Source: Dactylonectria macrodidyma (Eukaryota > Ascomycota > Sordariomycetes > Hypocreales > Nectriaceae). Taken from it: a DNA stretch of 64,000 nt. Below the pieces are notes generated by a model. The model worked only from the letters and a program-made list of their open reading frames with translations, did not search any database and was not told the DNA's origin. The translations under genes were made by a program, and so were the position numbers. How positions within the stretch are numbered: the first letter of the stretch is position 1; the number at the start of each line of letters is the position of its first letter. The stretch covers positions 6,572,001 through 6,636,000 of the forward strand of contig JAGMUV010000001.1 in NCBI GenBank assembly GCA_020744425.1, written 5' to 3'. This document shows, one piece after another, positions 54,331 to 64,000 of the stretch.

Positions 54331-54789
54331 ATGGTTGACTTCCTCTGGCCCGGATGGGGCCCTCTCTGCACGATCCTTACGGCCATTGGCCTCCCCTTCG
54401 TCATCATCAGCACCGTACTTATGTGCGTGCACCTCTTCTTGCCCTTCGTGCTCCCATCTACTCCCTCATCCGCTGCCGCCGACCGAACCGCCGAACGAAC
54501 CGCAAACGCCGCCGAACGAATCGCAAACGCCGCCGAACGAACCGTATACGAGCAGCGCAGGTTACGGGAGGATACCAGAAAGGCCGTGTTGCTGTTAAAG
54601 GCAATCGTTGCGACCGAGCAAAAGGCGTCAAAGGCCACCCGGATCAGGCATCAAGAGTTACTCATTGCACATCGAGGAACTCAAGATGTCATCCTCGACT
54701 TGATGACTGCTCTGCAGTTGGATGGCTTGGAAACTGATCGAGACATTGTGTCTTTGACACGATCTCTTGCCGACCTCTCGATTATCTGA
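54331..54789 (+). CDS. small membrane protein with heptad-repeat coiled coil
   Basis: Frame of 152 residues from ATG 54331. A long hydrophobic segment (LCTILTAIGLPFVIISTVLM, continuing CVHLFLPFVL) is followed by an Ala/Glu/Arg helix with tandem AERTANA and AERIANA units. A charged coiled coil comes next (TVYEQRRLREDTRKAVLLLK, then KASKATRIRHQELLIAHRG) and ends in LTRSLADLSII. The repeat is 21 bp in DNA, exactly one heptad. The likely topology is one or two passes with a cytosolic coiled coil. I recognise no family. It is intronless and stands alone between non-coding stretches. It could be a lineage-specific gene; expression evidence would decide. Confidence 0.6.
   Translation: MVDFLWPGWGPLCTILTAIGLPFVIISTVLMCVHLFLPFVLPSTPSSAAADRTAERTANAAERIANAAERTVYEQRRLREDTRKAVLLLKAIVATEQKASKATRIRHQELLIAHRGTQDVILDLMTALQLDGLETDRDIVSLTRSLADLSII
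54490..54552 (+). repeat. 21-bp tandem coding repeat (about 2.6 copies)
   Basis: Units start at 54490, 54511 and 54532 with GCCGAACGAACCGCAAACGC-like sequence, encoding AERTANA, AERIANA and AERTVYE. Related CGCAAACGCC units lie in the non-coding DNA just upstream (54248-54312). Confidence 0.75.
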
Positions 54790-55592
54790 TGATCGTCCTG
54801 CGCAGAACCCCGGCAACCACGCCCCTTTCGACATCGTCTCCAAAGTCCCGGAGCGCGACAGGGTTCTAGGCAAAATCCCAGTGAATTTCGGCATTTCTCT
54901 GATGTAGCCGCTGGCTAGGTTGCTCCATGCTTCTCCACCAACCCTCCGAGGGGAGGTGGCGATCCTTCGGGGTCGCCCCAACGTCCAGCCCGCACCTCAA
55001 CGTGGTGTTGGGGTCTAGTAACCCTGCTCATGCGGGTGAAGCTAAGACGGGCTGACCATTCGTCTAAGTATCAATCCTGATCCTGGGTTTTGTTCCGGAG
55101 CTGACTAAGTCTCAACATTCGACTGCACTGCAGCATGCCACCTGTCCGTGTCAACGTGACCAGTCTCGTGGTGGAAGACTCAGGAGGACGGATCGCTTGC
55201 AAAACGTCAGGGTAGCGGGTATGGAAAGTTGGTCTGTCAGATACACAGGATTCTTGGGCAGTCACGCGAGTTGATTCACGAGATAACAGGTTCGGCGTGG
55301 ATGGTCGACGGTCGTTGATGCGCAGAAACTAGCTGAATGGAATACACCATGCTTCCAACCTGTCTCTTGTGCAATGCGGTCTTAGGCTAAAATACCTCGG
55401 TGCAATGGCACGTTTAACCCATGAATGAACCCAAAATTCGTAGCATTCTCGAGGTTAAGTGTTAAGTCTTACCTATGTGTACACGTCCTTCAACCTTAAA
55501 GTAGCCTAAAATCCTACTACGGAAGATGTTGACTTTAGCATAAGGGGGGATTGAAGGGGGGATTGCAGGGAGACCTTTGTCCCAAGACATGA
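54790..55592. other. intergenic, nothing recognised
   Basis: About 800 bases between the small membrane protein gene and the acyltransferase stop. Only short shadow frames. Confidence 0.5.
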
Positions 55593-57125
55593 CTAAGAAC
55601 TTCTCAACCCATTGAACACAACCTCCGCGCAACGATCCAAATAATCTGCAATGTCCGACTTGGTGTGCCAAGCATCATTATACGCAGCGCTCAGGCACAT
55701 CTCTCCATTAAATGTGCCGAGAAAGAGCCCAAGTCCATTGCCCAGCTCTTCGCCTGTCACCCAAGGGTTCTGGACATCGAAGGCACCGACTCTCGGGGGA
55801 ACAATGGCATCTGTGCGCCCCATGCTCGAGATGGAAACGGAGGCCTGCGACTTTGGTGGAGGCACTGGCAGAGGTCGTGGGGATGGAGGAAGCGGTGGCG
55901 TGCCTGCAGCCCACATGACGGGTGCAAGGGCATAGTGCTCCTGATCGTTGCGCACGCTGTGGTAGAATTCCTTCATAACTTGGGTAATGGCGAGAAACTC
56001 CTCTCTTCGGTTCTGATCATCAGGTGTCTCTCCAGCCGCCGCAAGCGTCATGTCGACGACCAGCGACTGCCCAGACACGGAGTGATACAGCGCAGCGGGG
56101 TGTTTGGTAGTATTGTAAGGCTCGGCGCAGCTAGAACGCTCGTTGCGTAAGATATAGTTGATGTATCGAACCCGTTTGTCTTCCGTAGCGCGATCTTGGA
56201 GGTCTCGCATGACGAGAGCGGCGGCGGCGTGGAATACGTGGGTTGGCGTTGCGCTGATGGACTTGCAAAAGGCCAGGACCTGGGACGTCTGGTGTTTGCT
56301 CAGCGTGAGAGCAGCTCGCTGGTGGCGGCCGGGGAGAGTAGCCCCTTTTCTGAAGGGAAGGCCGATGATCTCGACGTCGGTAGATGCTGCTGCTTCGGCC
56401 TTTTCAGCAGCGATATCTTCGATTCGCCGTTGCTGAGCCTCTGAAAGCTGCGGCGGGACATTGGCGGCGATGCGATACGAAGGGCTCAGGTTGGCTGCTT
56501 CGGAACCATCGAGCACTGGGATCTGGTAGCCATCACCTTCGTCGTAGGCCTTGGAGGCCTGGGCAATCAGATTGCTGAGCAGTATCAGGGTACCAACGCC
56601 ATCGACAATATCATGAGGCGAACGGAGGACAAGGTCGCGGCGAATAACACGACTACCTGGTTCTTTGGGGGCAACGTGGATGTTGAAGAGCGTGGGCAGC
56701 TTTGGGGCGGGAGGATCTGAGTTTGCCCACTCCTCGCCAGTTTGGCCCGTCGCAACAGATACCAGCGTCTTTTCAAGCCAAGACTGCGTGTCGGCTTCAT
56801 CCCGAGACTGGCGATACGTCTTGGTCCATTCCTGTGTTTCGACGTTCTGCGTCACCTGCGCCGCGATGGTGGGATGATCACGTCGCATAGCCGACCAGGC
56901 TTTGCGGAGTGCCTGGTCAACAAGTGACTCAGCCTCTTCGAGAGACTTATTGAGGGGCACATGGACATTCAAAGACACATGTCCCGTGATGCCAAAGAAC
57001 ATGCGGCCGCTTCCCTCGTAGAGCACCACCATCGAGGCGTAGAACTGCTCGATTTCATCGACATTGCGCTGCCAAAGGCCGGGGGCAGTCTGACGCCACA
57101 CGAGATTGGGATATTCAGATGACAT
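55593..57125 (-). CDS. HXXXDG acyltransferase (Tri3-like / condensation-fold)
   Basis: CoA-dependent acyltransferase fold protein of 510 residues, intronless. The active-site motif HDIVDG is at 171-176 (catalytic His171, structural Asp175). The opening VWRQTAPGLWQRNVDEIEQF and the overall size recall the fungal group that includes trichothecene 15-O-acetyltransferase (Tri3), but the acceptor cannot be inferred. A low-complexity proline loop (PPLPPSPRPLPVPPP) interrupts the second half, and FNGEMCLSAAYND near the end is a typical family strand. The frame could start at an ATG at 57176, but a TATATA at 57198-57203 sits 73 bp before 57125, so transcription would probably begin past 57176. I therefore take 57125. 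A carboxylesterase gene in the same orientation lies upstream. Confidence 0.82.
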   Translation of the reverse strand: MSSEYPNLVWRQTAPGLWQRNVDEIEQFYASMVVLYEGSGRMFFGITGHVSLNVHVPLNKSLEEAESLVDQALRKAWSAMRRDHPTIAAQVTQNVETQEWTKTYRQSRDEADTQSWLEKTLVSVATGQTGEEWANSDPPAPKLPTLFNIHVAPKEPGSRVIRRDLVLRSPHDIVDGVGTLILLSNLIAQASKAYDEGDGYQIPVLDGSEAANLSPSYRIAANVPPQLSEAQQRRIEDIAAEKAEAAASTDVEIIGLPFRKGATLPGRHQRAALTLSKHQTSQVLAFCKSISATPTHVFHAAAALVMRDLQDRATEDKRVRYINYILRNERSSCAEPYNTTKHPAALYHSVSGQSLVVDMTLAAAGETPDDQNRREEFLAITQVMKEFYHSVRNDQEHYALAPVMWAAGTPPLPPSPRPLPVPPPKSQASVSISSMGRTDAIVPPRVGAFDVQNPWVTGEELGNGLGLFLGTFNGEMCLSAAYNDAWHTKSDIADYLDRCAEVVFNGLRSS

Positions 57126-57679
57126 TTTACAACAAGTAAAGAGTAACAGTGAATGAGGGGGCCAGTATTCTCTCATACACTGGCTGTTCGACTGGTTTAT
57201 ATAGATGGACCAAGTCTAGCACGTCTCTGATTGGTGGAGGATACCCGAAGATTAGCCATGACGGGACGATATTCCGGCATGGTGTGGTGAAGTTGACGAG
57301 GCCTGGTTGGCTGGAGTTGTGTCGAGTGACAGAAATGACTTGATCAAGTGATTGAGGTGGAGTAAAATCAGACTTGCTAGAGAAGATAAAGCATCTAAGG
57401 ACGATACCTAGTGCGAGTAGACGATATGCATCTTGGTGGCGACAACTGAGGGCTAGCGTGGATGCCAACTGCCTGAAAGACATCATTTCTGGCGATTCCC
57501 ACGACTAGTGGGCAAGGCGCAGGTGTGAATGAGGATGGATATAAGAGAGGGCTGGAATGCAGAGAGTCAATTCATCATAAAAATGAAATATCTAGACCTC
57601 AGATAAATATGGAAAAATTGAAGTGGAATTTTTTAATAGAAATTCCACGAATGCACCTAAATCTGGCTGAGGACAAATC
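57126..57679. promoter_or_regulatory. promoter region of the acyltransferase gene
   Basis: About 550 bases between the esterase stop and the acyltransferase start. A TATATA box is at 57198-57203, 73 bp from the chosen start. The left flank of the esterase 3' end is AT-rich (57580-57650). No gene is seen. Confidence 0.5.
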
Positions 57680-59616
57680 TCAGAAGACCCCCTTCTGCCA
57701 AAAATCACATCTCGCATGATTAGTGGCGTCTTGGGCAATACTAACCCCATCGATTCCAAAGATAGCCAAATTTTCCTGATCGCCGTATAGAGGGAAACTT
57801 GGTAAGTCTTCTGCCCCTTCACCATTTGGAGTTCCTGTCATGGCGAAGTTCGTCAAGTAGCGCTGCATCGCGATGGCGAGTTCCGGCAACACTGCCGGGT
57901 CATCGCCCTTAAAGAACGTCCATGCAAGGTCCTGGCCATGTAACCCCGGTGGGTATTCGAATCTGTAACCATAGGTTTCATTGTGGAATGCAGCCGCGAG
58001 AAAACGCGTGTTGCATGTGAAGACCATGTCGTCAATCAGAATCCTTGTGCGCTCGGCTTGCGTGGTGTAACCATAGGTTCCATCTAGGATGTTGGGGTAT
58101 AGTTCCGACAGGACGAAATCTCGTGCCGAATCCGACATGGGATAGCTAACCTGAAGGAAAGACGAGAGCTCCTCGTTTGTGCGTATAGTAGGGATGAACA
58201 TCCCGGATTCATTCTTGTTATATCCCGTCATAATCTTGCCGTGTTAGTTTTGTCTGGTTTATATATACTCGTCAGAAAATACTAGCATCCCCTTGTACTT
58301 ACCTTGACGTCATGATGAAATTGGCCGTTTAAGAGAAGAGCCCCGGCAAGAGCTGGTACAAACAACCGATCGACTAACGGACCGTACGTGAAGAGACCAT
58401 AACCACTGCCGAAAACTGCGGCCTGGTTGATCTGCATCAACGCTGACGAGTTCAACTGACGGAGTTGTTGCACCGTCGTAATTTCGGCAGCAGTTATCCG
58501 CGAAGCCTCCGCGATAGTGGTCTGCCAAATTTCCGATGTATTTGCAGTGATGAAAACCGCAGGGCTCTGAGAAATCGCCGCGGCGAAGGGTGCTTTTCCT
58601 CTCCCGCCAAAGGCAGTAACTTGATGCAACACGCTGCCACCGCCTGCAGATTCTCCTATGATGGTGACGCGATTTCTGTCGCCGCCGAAAAGATGGACGT
58701 ACTTCCGAACCCATTCAAGCGCCAGCCTCTGATCCCAGAATGCAGCATTGCCAATCATGTCGGCCCCGTCGTTGTAAAGAAAACCGAACATACCCAGTCT
58801 GTAGTTTATAGAGATAAAGATGATTCCTTCTTGCTCATCGAACTGAGAACGAGCTAGTAAACCTGCGGGAGAGTCGAACGGCGCTTGGTCCTTGAATCCT
58901 GTGCACCTGTCAGCCATTCTATTGCCTCCATGCAATGTGTACTCTGACTCACCAATATCGTAGCCACCTCCGTGGATCCAGACCATTACGGCAGCTTATC
59001 CATATCGCAGTCAGTTACAGAAGCATGGCAGACCAGATTGAGATTTTACTCACAACCGAAGCCCTTTTCGCCTTTTCGTGCAAGTATAGCCGAGGGAACG
59101 TGGACGTCGAGGAATAGGCAATCCTCATTCATGCGCTGGTCACTCATAAGGATACCCACCATCGTTTCTACCGGTATCCCCGCCGCTTCTGCTCTGGGCT
59201 GTAGCAGCCAGCGGGGGTAGGCTTGGGGACAGATTCGTTGCACTCCACCATCATCCAGGGTTCTGTTGATTGTTCGGGGTGCGATTGGTGGGCTCCATCT
59301 CAGGGCTCCAACAGGTGGCTCGCCATACCGAATATTCTTGAAACTGTAGTATTCATTCGAAGCCTGGGACCATGTGTTACTTGACGATTCCACAGCCATG
59401 GGAATTTCATCCAATGAAGAAAGACTAAATCATGCAGAACAGCCAAAGGCATGCTATGTCGAGAAGTAGAGGTAAACCCACATTAAAAACGCCTTTATGA
59501 ACCGAATATCCAAGATCAACGATGATTTCTGTATCACTCGAACGGCAGTTGACGAAAGCAGCAGGACCTTGCACCACAAACCACGCAAATATGGCCCCGT
59601 AGTATGGAATCTTCAT
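57680..59616 (-). CDS. secreted type-B carboxylesterase/lipase
   Basis: Alpha/beta-hydrolase esterase of 545 residues. Exons 59616-59482, 59363-59054, 58994-58953, 58898-58303 and 58234-57680. A signal peptide (MKIPYYGAIFAWFVVQGPAA) starts the protein. The catalytic triad is visible: Ser246 in GESAGG, Glu370 in YNKNESG and His460 in PPGLHGQDL. The oxyanion sequence is VWIHGGGYDIG. Splicing intron 1 gives VFNASNEYYSFKNIRYGEPP, and intron 3 gives YDIGFKDQAPFDSPAGLLARSQ; both match the family and exclude the longer unspliced readings. It probably acts on an ester outside the cell or in the secretory path. It is co-oriented with the acyltransferase gene downstream, a pairing that could mean make-and-break of an acyl group, but this is speculative. 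Confidence 0.9.
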
Positions 59617-60358
59617 CGTTGTTGGAGAAATGCAACGGCGAGTGTTTGCATGAACAAAATTGTTCGTGCCTACCAGAGACTGATAATATATACATATGCA
59701 AATATAGATATATACGACGTAATAGATAAGGGGGGACGACTTGGCTTTGCATTGTGAAGGTCTTCATTAATCTCTACCTAGGGATACAACTTCGGTAAGT
59801 GAACACGGCACTTCTATGCCATGTGAAATCGCATCTCGGGAGCGATCGTCCCCTAGAGCCAAAGAGTAGCATGTTAAGAGGGTGGGAAATAGGAGTCATT
59901 CGGGGGAAGCTAAGCCCTGCCTGGGGTAGGACGTTACATCTAAATATCTGTCTAGTCTCCGGACCCTCACAAACTTGCCTTGGTACTCCGTACTTCCAGT
60001 CAAAGTGGAAATTAAGCCGAAACCGAGTCCGAAACCGAGATAGGTCCATCCCATGACCATACGCCTCGTTGGAACCTCTTGAATGCTAGGGCCGCGACTG
60101 GAAGCACGGGACAATGTGGTAATTACATATGATTGAGCTCCCTACTAGGAAAAGATCGGCTACCTCCGCTGTTGCCCTAAAAATGAAGCTTAAATCGCGA
60201 TGCGGGGTAGAACCAGCCCACGTTCACAATCGGTTATGGAAAGCCCAGCGACTTGCCCTGAAAGGAAGCTTCCAAACCTATGCTTGGTCCCAGGTCTATA
60301 CTGATCCACGTCTATACTGTCCTAGGGCCATAGCTGTCCCTCCCAGACGCATTAGCGC
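59617..60358. other. intergenic, divergent promoters
   Basis: Region between the carboxylesterase and F-box gene starts, with a TACTCCGTA 9-mer at 59984. Low-complexity A/T near 59690-59720 could be a core promoter. No gene seen. Confidence 0.5.
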
Positions 60359-62170
60359 ATGTATAGGATGGGCCAAGGTGCCGCTCTCAGCAATGTGCCC
60401 CAAGAGGTCCTGGAGCGCATTCTCATGTCTTTGGCGCTGGCCGACTTGAAAAGCCTCCGCCTCGTGAGCAAACGTATGGGCTTCTCGGCGGTTCGGAAGT
60501 GCTTTGCGCGCCACACGACAACTTTGACTTCTTCCGGCCTCTCGGCCACAGAAGCCCTGATGAGGCATACCGAGCTGGGCAATCTCGTCCGCCATATACG
60601 GATAACGGCCGAATGCTTTGCCATTGACTCTGCGCGGCAGACATTGAAGTATGGACAGTACTGCCCGGAGGAGACGGTAGTCACAAATGGTTGTGGTGAC
60701 ACGTTTACTGTGCAGGTGCCCTCCCCGAAGAAAAAGGGGACCGATGAACAATTGGCGCACACGAAGAGATGCCTAGAGTGGATGGAGTCGCAGGTGGAGG
60801 CTGAGGATATGGATGAAACGACTATTCTTAGCTCAGAGGAACCATCCGTGGATCGTCTTGCTGTGATCCTTAGATGGGGCGGGCGGGGTTCTTTGATGAC
60901 ACTGGAACTGGATGCCAGATTTATCGAGGGTCCAAATCAGTACTCCAAACCGGTTTCCCGTCACATCGTAGACTCGGATCGACAGCAGCTGTGGGCCTGC
61001 GCCTCGCAGGTATACCGCCTGTCGATGACAGCACTAGCTCGCAGTGGCGTGACTATACCAGACTTGCGTATTTACAGCAACACCACCGGCTGCAGCGTTT
61101 CGTCGTACGATGTCACGGTAGGCTTGCCTGCGCTTTTGGATGCCGGACTGGCGAATTACTGCGCCGCCGTCAAGAAACTGGAATTGAGCTTCTCTACCAG
61201 AGTTGACCACGGATGGGAACTGCTTGGTATGGTTTACGGGGATGGTGTTGTGGCAAGAGAGAAGAGAAGGCAGAGACGACACTGGGACCAGAACCGAGAC
61301 GAGGTGCAATGGTTTGAGGCGGATGGCGTGGCCGAATCTGACGACTCGGATCCGATTGACTTTGACGCGGATGGCAGCGACTACGACTCGGATGAAGAAA
61401 CAGACGCCATGATTAGAGACGACTGGGGTTCAGGCATCCAAGGTCGATACGGAGACAACATGCCCCAAGCGCTCTGTCAAGATAATTTCACTGGCATCGC
61501 CCAGATGCTTGGGCACATGCCTAACCTCGAGTCGCTGGACTTGCACATGTTTCAGACACTCGAATATGAAGCCTACGACGGCGCGTCCAGGCTCTTCTTT
61601 TACGCGCGCGTGTTCAAGGCCATCGTCGACCAAGGTTTGCAGTTTCGCCAGTTGAGATATTTGGCCTTGCGGGGCATTTGCGTCAACGTCAACGACCTCA
61701 CCACTTTCATAACACGCCATCCACAAATTGAGAATCTCGAGCTGCACAATGTTATGCTGTCTGATCGGGTTCTTGACCACCAGACTTGGAAGAACGTCCT
61801 GACGGAGATCTGCCACAGAACCATTTCAGGCGGCGGCTCGTTGGCCAGAATCTTTTGCTCGGACCTCGCGATAGTGTCTCGCACAGCCCGAGGGACTCAT
61901 CGCTTGGAAAGCCTTCTACGAGATGGGGAGGAGCTAAAACAGGAGTGGATTGATCGTTGGTGGTGCGGCAATCCTCGTGGGAGCGCTGGACCAGTGCTGT
62001 ACACGCGGGAGCTGCTCAAGGACGACATAGCGCGAGCTGATCCTTTTGGGTGCATACGAGCAGGATTCCATGATGGGACAAATATGGGAGTGGGAACAAT
62101 GCCCGCACGCTATCCCGTTAATGAGTTGCGGGTTCTTCGTGAGGAAAGATATGGGACTACGTACGGATGA
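60359..62170 (+). CDS. F-box protein, large
   Basis: Intronless frame of 603 residues from ATG 60359. A clear F-box is at residues 12-50 (LSNVPQEVLERILMSLALAD, LKSLRLVSKRM). The C-terminal half has leucine-rich-like segments (MPNLESLDLHMFQTLEYEA, LRYLALRGICVNVNDLT, HPQIENLELHN) with an acidic insert between (ESDDSDPIDFDADGSDYDSD). The protein probably recruits a substrate to an SCF ubiquitin ligase; the substrate is unknown. An in-frame ATG three codons later is an alternative start. It neighbours a GH115 gene on the same strand with no sign of a functional link. Confidence 0.83.
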   Translation: MYRMGQGAALSNVPQEVLERILMSLALADLKSLRLVSKRMGFSAVRKCFARHTTTLTSSGLSATEALMRHTELGNLVRHIRITAECFAIDSARQTLKYGQYCPEETVVTNGCGDTFTVQVPSPKKKGTDEQLAHTKRCLEWMESQVEAEDMDETTILSSEEPSVDRLAVILRWGGRGSLMTLELDARFIEGPNQYSKPVSRHIVDSDRQQLWACASQVYRLSMTALARSGVTIPDLRIYSNTTGCSVSSYDVTVGLPALLDAGLANYCAAVKKLELSFSTRVDHGWELLGMVYGDGVVAREKRRQRRHWDQNRDEVQWFEADGVAESDDSDPIDFDADGSDYDSDEETDAMIRDDWGSGIQGRYGDNMPQALCQDNFTGIAQMLGHMPNLESLDLHMFQTLEYEAYDGASRLFFYARVFKAIVDQGLQFRQLRYLALRGICVNVNDLTTFITRHPQIENLELHNVMLSDRVLDHQTWKNVLTEICHRTISGGGSLARIFCSDLAIVSRTARGTHRLESLLRDGEELKQEWIDRWWCGNPRGSAGPVLYTRELLKDDIARADPFGCIRAGFHDGTNMGVGTMPARYPVNELRVLREERYGTTYG

Positions 62171-62796
62171 TGAGGTCCGAGTAATGTGGGCATGGCACAA
62201 GTCTCTCATAGTCGAAAAGCGATTGATGTTCACGCTGAGAATACGGGAGAGCTTGCCCAACGGTTTTCCCCATGGTCTGTGGGGAAGAAGGCATACGTAG
62301 ATGATCAAGATGTGAGGGGGAATCGAGTCGTGACGAAGATGAAATGAGTAGCCTTTGTAAAATTCCAGTAATTTAGGCAACATATCCACTATTACTTGGA
62401 CATAATTGAGGCATCAGACCATCGGGCTCGAACCATCAGCACCCGTAGCAACGGTTCCTCCACGATAACCCGAAGCAGACGCTGTCACCAATTAACGTGC
62501 CGGTTCAACATAAGCCATGCCCTCGGGCTTCGCAATAAAGCATCTCGGTCATTATCCCGACGCCGAACGATTCTGTGGGTACGCCCACAACTCCAGACAG
62601 CGTGATCCAATGGCATATTTGCATGTTCTCCACTTCATATTCCCCACGACCTGACCATCCTTCTGGCGTGTGGGGGTGGAGAGAGAGGAGAACTTCCGGG
62701 TATTAAAGACCGGATGCTATAAAGACCTCCGGACTGGCTATTTTTATTCATCCCGTATTCTTCAAAACGGTTCTTCAGACGGACACAAAAGCAGCC
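62171..62796. promoter_or_regulatory. promoter region of the GH115 gene
   Basis: About 630 bases. A TATAAAG box is at 62718-62724, 73 bp before the start ATG at 62797. No other feature recognised. Confidence 0.55.
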
Positions 62797-64000
62797 ATGT
62801 TTGAGGAGAAGTTTGTCGAATTTTCTCCCGCTGATGCTGGTGTGGCAACGGATCTTGTTGGCGCCACTATCGTGGTTGATGAGCTCGATTATGCCGGCGT
62901 CAAGATTGCAGCCCGCAACCTGTCACAAGACTTTGCTCGAGTCACAAAACATGACGCCAGCCCCGTCATCATAGGTGATGGCAGTGAAGCCGCTAGCACT
63001 TCCAAAGTCGCCATCATCGTTGGCTGCGTAGAGTCCAGTCCTTTGCTCCAGCGGCTTGAGAAGGAAGCCAAGGTCGATTTTAGCGCTGTTCGTGGGAAAT
63101 GGGAGTCGTTTACGACCGCGCTCATCGATGGCCCTTTTGGGTCCTACGACAAGGCTCTCGTCATTGCTGGCAGTGACAAGAGAGGTGCCATTTTTGGCAT
63201 TTACAGTCTGTCGGAACAAATTGGAGTATCTCCGTAAGACCAAGCCCCATCCCATCAACCATCACCAATTACTCACGATGATCCAGTTGGTACTGGTGGG
63301 CAGATGTGCCGCCAAAGTTCCACCCCACCATCTATGCCAGCCCCAAGACGACGGTTCATGGAGAGCCGAGCGTCAAGTATCGTGGGATATTCCTCAACGA
63401 CGAGGCTCCAGCCATGACGGGTTGGGTTCTGGAGAAGTTTGGCAAGTACAATTCCGAGTTTTACAAGAAAGTGTTTGAACTCCTGCTGCGGCTAAAGGTA
63501 GGCCCCCATAATAATATGCCACATCGTCTTGATCATCAACTAAGAAAAGAAAACAGGCAAATTTCATGTGGCCTGCCATGTGGCCAGGCTACCCAAACCC
63601 AGGCGCCAACTTCTTCGTCGACGACCCGGAGAACCAACGCGTAGCAGACGAATACGGCATCGTCATGTCGACGTCGCACCATGAGCCAATGCAGCGCCTG
63701 ACAAATGAGTGGTTTCTCGAAAACGAAGACGGCAGTTGGAACTGGGAGAGCAACCGCGAGAAGATGACCGAGTTCTTCCACGAGGGCGCGCGGAGAGCCA
63801 AGGGCTGCGAGTCGTACTTTACCATTGGCATGAGGGGCGAGTATGATCGGGCTATCAAGGGGTCTGATCCCGCGGCTATTATCAGCGATGTCATCGGTGC
63901 TCAGCGGAAGGTCATCGGTGATGTGTACGGGAGCGAGGACAAGATTCCACGTGAGTCTTTCAGGTCAAACATCATTGTGGAGGAAGTTTCTGACCCTGCT
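62797..64000 (+). CDS. GH115 alpha-glucuronidase-like protein, 5' part
   Basis: N-terminal part of a glycoside hydrolase family 115 protein, which removes (4-O-methyl)glucuronic acid from xylan or acts on similar uronosides. Exons 62797-63233, 63287-63497 and 63557-63950, with a fourth intron (GTGAGT) running to the right edge. Spliced text includes SPWYWWADVPPKFHP, YRGIFLNDEAPAMTGW, FGKYNSEFYKKVFELLLRLK and ANFMWPAMWPGYPNPGANFF, the family's well-conserved catalytic-domain start, and later STSHHEPM and TIGMRGEYD. No clear signal peptide is visible at the start (MFEEKFVEFSPADAGVAT), so it may be cytosolic or start further upstream. A TATA box lies 73 bp before. The rest of the gene is outside the window. 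Confidence 0.88.

Noticed and set aside
53897..54598. Plus-strand 233-residue frame
   Set aside because: It is proline- and leucine-run-rich with no domain, and its end overlaps out of frame with the better gene at 54331.
1..64000. tRNA, rRNA and CRISPR arrays
   Set aside because: I looked for repeats, cloverleaf-like patterns and array spacing and saw none that could be supported; a covariance search would be needed to exclude a tRNA.

Overview
The window looks like nuclear DNA of a filamentous ascomycete (Pezizomycotina, probably Sordariomycetes; the class is an inference). The genes are split by 48-131 bp GT-AG introns. The families present are typical of that group: Zn2Cys6 regulators, an RTA1-like protein, NACHT (NLR-like) proteins, a Mup1-like permease, a feruloyl esterase B, GH115 and F-box proteins. 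There are no bacterial features, CRISPR arrays, rRNA or recognisable tRNA genes. Genes are sparse and separated by long non-coding stretches that hold relics of broken genes, which suggests an accessory chromosomal region. All exon structures below were worked out by eye from splice sites, frame continuity and family consensus.

Layout. 1-1765: 3' part of an MFS transporter. 2.3-8.5 kb: two Zn2Cys6 regulators flank an RTA1-like 7TM protein, all on the minus strand, with matching palindromes upstream of the RTA1 gene and of the second regulator. 9.3-12.1 kb: ankyrin-repeat protein with a CorA-like two-helix C-terminus. 13.2-16.9 kb: divergent aldehyde dehydrogenase and zinc alcohol dehydrogenase sharing one promoter region, a plausible alcohol-to-acid unit. 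16.9-20.1 kb: gene-poor. 20.1-22.9 kb: large Zn2Cys6 regulator. 23.8-25.4 kb: DUF1593 nucleoside-hydrolase-like protein. 26.1-26.9 kb: small Cys-rich, probably single-pass protein, convergent with a NACHT-ankyrin gene (27.0-30.3 kb) that has an acidic repeat insertion and two in-frame stops. 30.9-31.9 kb: seven-TM protein. 34.6-36.6 kb: methionine-permease-like transporter. 37.2-38.6 kb: a graveyard of three gene fragments. 40.1-41.7 kb: secreted feruloyl esterase/tannase. 42.8-43.1 kb: a MITE-like inverted-repeat element. 44.1-45.2 kb: MDR-type reductase.

45.5-49.9 kb: an intact HeLo-NACHT gene lies between two fragments of a broken old-yellow-enzyme gene whose edges overlap by about 65-70 bp, as if a 3.8 kb segment had been inserted. 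51.6-52.9 kb: F-box protein. 54.3-54.8 kb: small membrane protein with a 21-bp (heptad) coding repeat. 55.6-59.6 kb: co-oriented HXXXDG acyltransferase and type-B carboxylesterase. 60.4-62.2 kb: F-box protein. 62.8 kb to the end: 5' part of a GH115 alpha-glucuronidase-like gene.

The most unusual material is the NLR-type content (HeLo-NACHT inside the broken OYE, and the NACHT with the acidic W-L/Y-D repeat insert), the palindrome-linked regulator/RTA1 module, and the 280-bp MITE-like element.
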